Source: Brachycybe producta
Taxonomy: Eukaryota > Arthropoda > Diplopoda > Playtdesmida > Andrognathidae
Assembly (NCBI GenBank): GCA_036925085.1
Contig: JAUPFP010000015.1
Location: 4,402,426-4,466,425, forward strand
Length of the DNA: 64,000 nucleotides
Direction: 5' to 3'
The notes under the pieces were generated by a model. It made no database searches. It was not told the origin of the DNA and saw nothing but the letters and a program-made list of their open reading frames with translations. Positions within the stretch are counted from its first letter, which is position 1; each line of letters starts with the position of its first letter. The translations under genes and the position numbers were made by a program. Of the stretch, positions 57,909-64,000 are shown in pieces.

Positions 57909-58318
57909 TGAAGAAACGAATAAAATAAAGTTTACAACAGTAACAACAACGATAAAACTGTTCATCTGAAGTTCTATGAAACCATCTTCCCTCATTGAGT
58001 TTAGATGAGCCAAGAGGGATAAGTAACAAACGTAAATGTAACTTATGATTGAAACCTCCACAGGATAGCTACCTCATCCTAAGAAGAAACTTGTGACGTC
58101 ATTTGGGTTACCGTCAAATTTAGGATTTTGTCATTCAGTCTGATAGAAAACAAAAACATTTTCAAAAATTTAAAACAAAAGGGTTCTTGAATTCTTTTCT
58201 TATTACTCCCATTTTTTGAATCAGAAAAAAAAAAGTAAATTTTTCGTAAAACTCTGTGACGTCATAAGTTTCTTCATAGCTCAGCAGATTTTTTCATTTA
58301 GCTCTTCTTCTTGTCCAC
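57772..58318. other. Gene-free stretch
   Basis: AAAG/GA microsatellite at 57881-57908; AT-rich. Nothing coding. Confidence 0.4.
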
Positions 58319-58445
58319 CAGTGGCGTAGCTGGTGACTTTGTTTGCGCCCCTTGCTGCTTAAAACATTGCGCCACCAAAAATGCGCCCTCCAAACCTCTT
58401 GCCTCCCGCACCCCCGCAATTGCGGATCTCCCGCTACGCCAATGT
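58319..58445. mobile_element. hAT MITE with perfect 8-bp duplication
   Basis: Ends CAGTGGCGTAGCTGGTGA and CCCGCTACGCCAATG. TTGTCCAC occurs at 58311-58318 and 58446-58453. CAGTGGCGTAGC is a classic Tip100/Zaphod-type hAT end. 127 bp, GC-richer than the neighbours. Confidence 0.88.
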
Positions 58446-58966
58446 TTGTCCACCAAAATTCTTTATCATTTCATTTTTTCAAGTTATAAAAAAATGTCAC
58501 TTATACCCCTTGGCTTCTAAGCACCTAGTATTGCCCGAGACCCCCTCCTTCCCCCCTTAACTTCAATTGATGATTCGAATGTATTTTAAGGATATAATAA
58601 AAATGTGTGTGTGTAGTATTATTGACTCCTATAGATAAAAGTATATCAAGAAGATAGAAAAACTATATCAGAAAAATCAAAACCAAATTCGAAATTGGTG
58701 AAGAAGAAAGAAAGAAACAAACCACCAAATAAAATCGTAAAAATAAACGTAAAATTGTGAAGACAATTTTAAAAAAGGAACTTGGTTCACACAATATTCT
58801 ATCTCTCTCTCTCTCTCTCTCTCTATCATTATTATTCACATTGGACGCATTAAAATTTTAAAAGAAAAACACCCAACAAATATTTCCTAGAAATTCTGAT
58901 TTGAAAAAAAAAAGACATTTTTCTCAAAAATATATATTCGATATTAAAATATTAAAGTAAACTAGT
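58446..58966. other. Gene-free stretch
   Basis: A TC run at 58801-58825. Nothing else recognised. Confidence 0.4.
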
Positions 58967-59000
58967 GGGGTAACCCGTCATAAATGACGGGAGCAAAATT
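58967..59000 (+). mobile_element. Family F head, cut short
   Basis: ACTAGTGGGGTAACCCGTCA and the CCCGTCAT hairpin, then GGGAGCAAAATTC, truncated by the MITE at 59001. Confidence 0.7.
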
Positions 59001-59148
59001 CACATTCAATTGTGCCCAGCATTAGAATTTCTTTTCCTCCGCCCGTTTATGACGTCAGACCACGTAACAAACCAATTAGAAATTGAATGATGACGCTCAT
59101 AAAAGGGGCGGAGCCAAATAAATTCTAAAGCTGTCTACAGATGCCTGT
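59001..59148. mobile_element. Chimeric E-type MITE, E4
   Basis: The left arm is of the 13112-13202 type (CAATTGTGCCCAGCATTAGA). The right arm is of the E1/E3 type (AAGCTGTCTACAGATGCCTG). The two ends therefore do not match each other. TGACGTCA-like TGACGTCA occurs near 59049. Confidence 0.75.
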
Positions 59149-59395
59149 CCTTAATTACAAGGCTTAGCTGTCGCCATATTGGAGTCATTGTAAAAACAAC
59201 ACACAATGGCGGCGACATGCCAATCAAATGCCTCCTTGTTCATATAACAAAGACACAAATCCGTCCGTTTTTGAATAAAAATGCACGTGCAATGACGTCA
59301 CTTTTCAGTACAAACTGACACACAAAAATCGTAAAACTAATCCGTTTTACGATTTTGGTGTGTAAATTTCTACTTGAAATTGGCTTATTATGTAA
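59149..59395. other. Unassigned sequence
   Basis: Contains a mirrored word TCGTAAAACTAATCCGTTTTACGA near 59329-59353. No gene. Confidence 0.35.
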
Positions 59396-59598
59396 CCAGG
59401 CAATTAGAAATCGGGACAAACAGAAGTTGGCTCCGCCCTTTTTATGACGAACGGCAACTAATTGGTTGATTATGTAGTCTGACGTCACATGCTCCGCCCT
59501 TTTCAACGTCGAACCACACAACAAACCAATTAGAAGTTGCCGTACGTCATAAAAAGGGCGGAGCCAACTTCTGTTTATCCCGTTTTCTAATTGCTTGT
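59396..59598 (+). mobile_element. Family D MITE, D11
   Basis: Ends CAGGCAATTAGAAATC and TTTTCTAATTGCTTGT, with one mutated base at each end. TGACGTCA at 59480-59487. Approximate flank match (TATGTAA). Confidence 0.88.
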
Positions 59599-60618
59599 TA
59601 TATGTAATGCAAATTTAAAAACGGCCACACAACTTCAGACAAAAGACGCCATCTAGCGTCAGACGGTTATTGATTAAAATCAGGGGGGGGGGGGGGAAAT
59701 ATATATTTTTTTGTTGGAGCGATATATAAACGAATATATTTCATAAAAGAAGAGGGTAATGTAGGAGGGGGTTGAAGAAAAGTCTCTGAAAAAGAGGGGG
59801 AGGGTTACCATATATCGGAAAATGAAAGGGTTGAATTTTTTCGAGGTCAATGCACCCTTCTAGTATATAATATAAAGGGGGGGGAGAAGAAATTTAAACG
59901 GCAGAAATGTCATTAGCACATGGTAAATGGAGGGGTTAAACATAAGTCTCCTCTCTCCCTCCCCCCCCTTAAATTTATATAAAAAAGAACCCTTAAGACT
60001 ACCCTCCCCACCCCCTCGTCTATATAATATTAATAATAAAAATGATGATGGCCCCTTCATTTCACTGTTTAAAGTTTTATGTTCTTATAATATGGCGTTA
60101 GGTTTTTTGTTGTTGCCGTGTTTCCATTTTTATTTTATTATCCATAAAAAATCGAACAAAAATGGCTGAACAAGAAGAACCAACAAAATGGGCGCCATTA
60201 TTATCATAATTGTAAAATATTCACAACCATTTTGTTTATACATTTTATTTTTGAATAAATTATCTTTTCTTTTACTCTCTTGCCTATATATTATAGGACC
60301 ATATTTATTACATTATTTCTTTCGTTTTACGCCAATTTGGATATTTATATTCCGGAAATATCTCTCGGAAATCTTAACATGGAAATGATGTTGAAATTTA
60401 AAGGGATCCTATTACCATTGTTGAGAGATGGAGAGAATTGGAGAAATGTAAAAAGCGGGTATTTTTTTAAAAAAAAAAGAAAGTCTAATTGAATATTCTA
60501 ATTGGAAAAGTGCTTTTTTCTCAAATGGCCTGTTTCAATTTATCCCCTGAAACCGGGAGTGTTTTCATTTGTCTTCTTCTTCTTCCCCCCCCCCCCCACA
60601 CACACACACTGAGAAGGG
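59599..60618. other. Gene-free stretch
   Basis: G runs at 59682-59696 and near 59877-59884, C runs near 59961, AT-rich elsewhere. Several overlapping frames of 66-80 codons, no domain. Confidence 0.45.
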
Positions 60619-60627
60619 TCGGTCCCA

Positions 60628-60955
60628 GGGGCGTAGCTGGGGACCCGCAGCCTCCACCACTGCGCGATGGCGCAAGAAGCTTCTTGGACTGCGCATTTTG
60701 AGAGTGCAAAGGGGCGCAGTGTTTTAAGCAGCAAAAGGAGGGGGGGATGAAAGATGCGACATACGAGTCGGATTTGACGAAATCTGTTTTGCGACACCGG
60801 CTGCCCTACCTGACGTCACCTCTGCAAAAACGGAATAATTATGAGAACAAACACAGCAACCCATATGCTTCGACCGCGATTGAAAGCCGGCCGGCACCCT
60901 CAAGCACCACCACAAGCGAAGGCTATCTATCTCCACTGTGCTACCAAGGCGTCGG
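60628..60955. repeat. GC-rich segment with hAT end and tRNA-like head
   Basis: CAGGGGCGTAGCTGGGGACC at 60628-60647 is an hAT-type left end. On the minus strand from about 60955, CCTTGGTAGCACAGTGGAGA contains an A-box-like word, and GCGGTCGAAGC follows about 55 bp on. This suggests a second tRNA-related SINE. Frames of 62-85 codons on both strands have no domain. Confidence 0.4.
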
Positions 60956-61725
60956 CAGAGAATTTTTCTTTTGTACTTTTTTTTTTAAATTCATGTTATA
61001 GGCCTAATGAATAATATGCAAATATGGCACTCAATAACTGAATGTGTAATAATCTTAAAATATAAACCGAATTGTCCCAGAAATTCACAGTTTGTGTCCA
61101 ATTTCCAAGGAAGAAGAACTTATTTAACTTATTTACAAATAAAATGTATGTTGGGCAACTTCATATAACCACAGAATATATTAAAATGAATGGGGTTAAT
61201 GTCAAAACATACATTTGAATTGTTTTCTAGTCAGAATTTTCTCCGAAAAGTTTGTATTCAAACCAGGGAAGGACTGGCATATTTGATTAGAGATGCCGCG
61301 CTCATATTCGAAATTTTGGATATTCGATCCGATACAAGACACCATTCAAACGGATAATTTCCCATTTTTTTCGCTTAGAAAAGCGAAAAACGTTTCACGT
61401 TTCGTGACATAATAAATAACTTGAATTTCATGTGACTTTTTAACGTATTACACACGAAAAAGTAATTTAATTACAATAATTGACTACTGATGAGCATCTA
61501 TAGAAAGTATTAGAAACACCTAAACCACGTCCACTCTGAAGTTTCTGAATAATGCGCCGCGCACTGCACGTCTTGCAGACTTCACTGGCAATGTAGGGCC
61601 TTTTGCATTCAACGCTTTTGGCAATTTACTTCCAAACACTTTCAGAAGTAAAGGATTTTTTTACCCATCGTCCTTATCAATACCCTCAAATTGGTCCACG
61701 GCTCTAAACTTTCAGGTGTGAAACA
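60956..61725. other. Gene-free stretch
   Basis: 'TTAGAGATGCCGCGC' at 61285-61299 resembles an hAT end followed by ATTCGA words; no partner found. Confidence 0.4.
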
Positions 61726-61911
61726 CTTACCCTAAAGGGACATTTGCCCTATGGACACTTGCCCTAAAGGGACATTTGCCCTATGGACACTTGCCCTAAA
61801 GGGACATTTGCCCTATGGACACCTGCCCTAAAGGGACATTTGCCCTATGAACACTTGCCCTAAAGGGACATTTGCCCTATGAACACTTGCCCTAAAGGGA
61901 CATTTGCCCTT
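61726..61911. repeat. 32-bp tandem array, six units
   Basis: Units TTGCCCTAAAGGGACATTTG then CCCTATGGACAC, nearly identical. The last unit runs into an inverted partial unit (AAGGCAAATG ... GGACAAG), so the array end can fold back. Confidence 0.95.
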
Positions 61912-62572
61912 TTAAGGCAAATGGTTTTAGGACAAGTTTCTTTAGGGGCCTAATGTCTATATTCCTAAACTTTCACAGGTTTTCTTTTCACTTTGAAGTG
62001 TCTCAATGCTTCTTTATTATTGAGGAATTTGAGGCCTCACTCACTCATCTGCCTGAAGTCGTGGTCCTCTTTAAAAGTTAAAACCCGTTCTTCACATAAT
62101 TATGAATACACAAATCTTGCACGTGATCGTTATTCTCCTTATTAGAAAAAACAGCTTTAGGCTGAAATTCCCCGTTTTGGTTTTATGCAAATCTCCATAA
62201 AGAAGAGAAACCTAATTAATTTTACTTGTACACGCGTTCTAGTGTACACAAAAATTTATGCAAATTCTTCATCATCATAATGATGACGATGATGAGAAGA
62301 AAAACTAAACAAGAATTCATTCTTGTTTTACGTGTATAGAACTCCTACATTTCTCATTTTAAACGTTTGCTCGTGTTAGCCACTAGGTGGCCCTTAGTAA
62401 CACTGATTGGTGTCCATACAACTCATAACAGGACATGCCATACCATACAAATCATACCACGGGCACGTCATTTCACAACCAATCATACCAATGGGCATTT
62501 GTACCACGGATATTTCATACCCAGACAACTTCATTCCATGGTACACCTCATACCAATTCATTCAAAAAACTT
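61912..62572. other. Gene-free stretch
   Basis: GAT/ATC runs near 62268-62296 and several ACCATACAAATCATACC-like words near 62435-62500. No exon. Confidence 0.4.
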
Positions 62573-63325
62573 AAGAGGCTACATCACTAAATTACTTCTA
62601 AAAATCTTCACAAAGAGCGCTAGCATCGTTTTCTATTGAGCCCATAGACCCAATGTTAAAGAAAAAATGTTAATTTTTAAAATAAACAGTCGCGGTGGCA
62701 ATATGGTTTATTTTTCATATTTAAAGTTGTCCAATATTAAGTTTTCAAAGTGCAATGGGCACCTTAAATATATGCTGATCTAGTGATAGAATGACAAAAA
62801 ATTGGTAAGTGCGGTTCTATTTTTAAAAACTATTTCAAAATCGAAAATTTAAAAAAAAAAAAAACATCTCGTAAAAATACCTAAAAATCATTTTTAAAAA
62901 ACACAGTGAAGCCAACACATTGGCGCACGTGCTGATTTTTTAAAATTATTTTTAGATATTTTTACGAACATTTTATGATTTTAATAGATGTTTGTTTTTC
63001 TGCTTACGAGCGCGTACTCAATGGAGTTTTAACATAATTAGAGTTAGAAATTCGCGAATTTTGAAATAGTTTTTAAAAATAGAACCGCACTTACGAATTT
63101 TTTGTCATTATACCACTCGATCAACATCATATTTAAGGTGCAGATTGCACTTTGAAAACTTAATATTGGACAGCTTTAAATATGAAAAATAAACCATATT
63201 GCGACGACTATGTGTATTTTAAAAATTAATGTTTCTGCTTTTAACATCGGTTCTATGGGCTCAATAGAAAAACGATGCTAGCGCTGTTTGTGGAGAATTT
63301 TCAAAGTAATTTTGCGATGTATGCC
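62573..63325. mobile_element. Long-arm foldback element, copy 2
   Basis: Homologous to 4693-5463. The left end is TTAA followed by GAGGCTACATCAC; the right end has decayed to GCGATGTATGCCTG. Arms of about 350 bp mirror each other with a loop near 62860-62990. The 90-codon frame at 62367 runs into the element and is not a gene. Confidence 0.75.
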
Positions 63326-64000
63326 TGTTCAGTGGAGTGTTTTTCTTTCAATTTGGTCATCATCATTCCCTATGATGATGTTTATTAGTGAGTTTTCTTA
63401 GAAAAATATTTTGAAGATATTCTAAAAATGACTCAAAACTAATTTTCAACCCAGTTCTTTGGAATTGGTTAGTCCTCTTTTTTCTCCCTCTCAGTTCAAA
63501 AACTGAACTCAATAAATAATAAAGCCAATACCAAATATGGGTTTGTTGTTGTTGTTGTTGTTCATTCCTTTTTTGAATGACTTTTGAGTGATATCATTAC
63601 ACAATATATTAATCCATGTTAAGAAACTGATTACAGAAGGAGATAATAGAAGAAGAAGGAGGAGGAGGAGAAGAGAGGCTATAAGAAACCTGACCCCCCT
63701 GAAGTCAATCTCCTCCCCCTCCATTTGTTATTTCATTTATTTGTATACAAAACCGTGGGGAGACGAAGGGGGGGAAGATACTAAAAAAAAAGTTTAAAAA
63801 ATGAGGTGTGTGGACTAGAATGTTGTTGTTGTTGTTTTTAAGATGAGTCATTTTTGTGTGTAATTTTTCTGAGTATAACAGAAAAACTATACAAGGAAGA
63901 AAGTTAAAAAATAAAATACTTTCTTAGGTCACCTACACTTTAAAGAACGCAAACATAAAACTATTTAATTTAGGCAATAGGCAACTTTAATCCAATGACT
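63326..64000. other. Gene-free stretch to the window edge
   Basis: GTT runs at 63542-63562 and 63823-63837, GGA/GAA runs near 63640-63680. Nothing coding. Confidence 0.4.

Overview
This is AT-rich, gene-poor eukaryotic DNA. It is almost certainly from a metazoan, most likely a non-vertebrate animal with a repeat-rich genome. The evidence is structural: dozens of short foldback DNA transposons (MITEs) of the PIF/Harbinger, hAT, pogo and probable Mutator kinds, a tRNA-derived SINE, many microsatellites, long C or G homopolymer tracts, and remnants resembling the MADF DNA-binding domain and the leader of Harbinger transposases. I found no intact protein-coding gene, no rRNA, no functional tRNA, no CRISPR array and no convincing exon. 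Nearly all open frames over 60 codons are chance frames in AT-rich DNA or readings through repeats. The window is best read as intergenic or deep intronic sequence. I cannot name the species.

The left third (1-22,000) holds a foldback repeat near 446-602; two tandem copies of an inverted-repeat element (1908-2478); a Harbinger-like element cut by a self-nested pair of ~310-bp elements (3545-4285); a ~770-bp foldback element (4693-5463); a 32-bp tandem array (6164-6450); a G-run array; several copies of a family headed by a CCCGTCAT hairpin; a SINE interrupted by a MITE; and two deeply nested MITE stacks (14326-15146, 19381-20062). The middle (22,000-44,000) has four more ~310-bp elements, a pogo-like remnant, the second SINE copy, a composite element carrying a Harbinger-transposase-like leader (30906-31519), an hAT MITE with a perfect 8-bp duplication (32493-32672), a second 32-bp array (33478-33669), a long-TIR element (39366-39953), and a degenerate array split by an hAT-like element (42385-43470). 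The right third (44,000-64,000) carries more MITEs, a Harbinger-like element with a MADF-domain remnant (52739-53242), an hAT with a perfect duplication (58319-58445), a third 32-bp array (61726-61911), and a second copy of the ~750-bp foldback (62573-63325).

Three patterns tie the window together. First, about ten foldback families that are otherwise unrelated share related ends (about R-G-C-C-Y-N-G-T-N-Y-A-C-A-C) and, where readable, TTA or TAA target duplications. This points to one group of Harbinger transposases mobilising them all. Second, a ~205-bp family with ends ACAGGCA/TGCCTGT and 8-9-bp duplications has eleven full copies plus relatives. Each copy carries GC boxes and ATTGG motifs, and ten of eleven have a perfect TGACGTCA. 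Third, those ~205-bp elements land repeatedly inside other mobile elements, which allows the insertions to be ordered in time.
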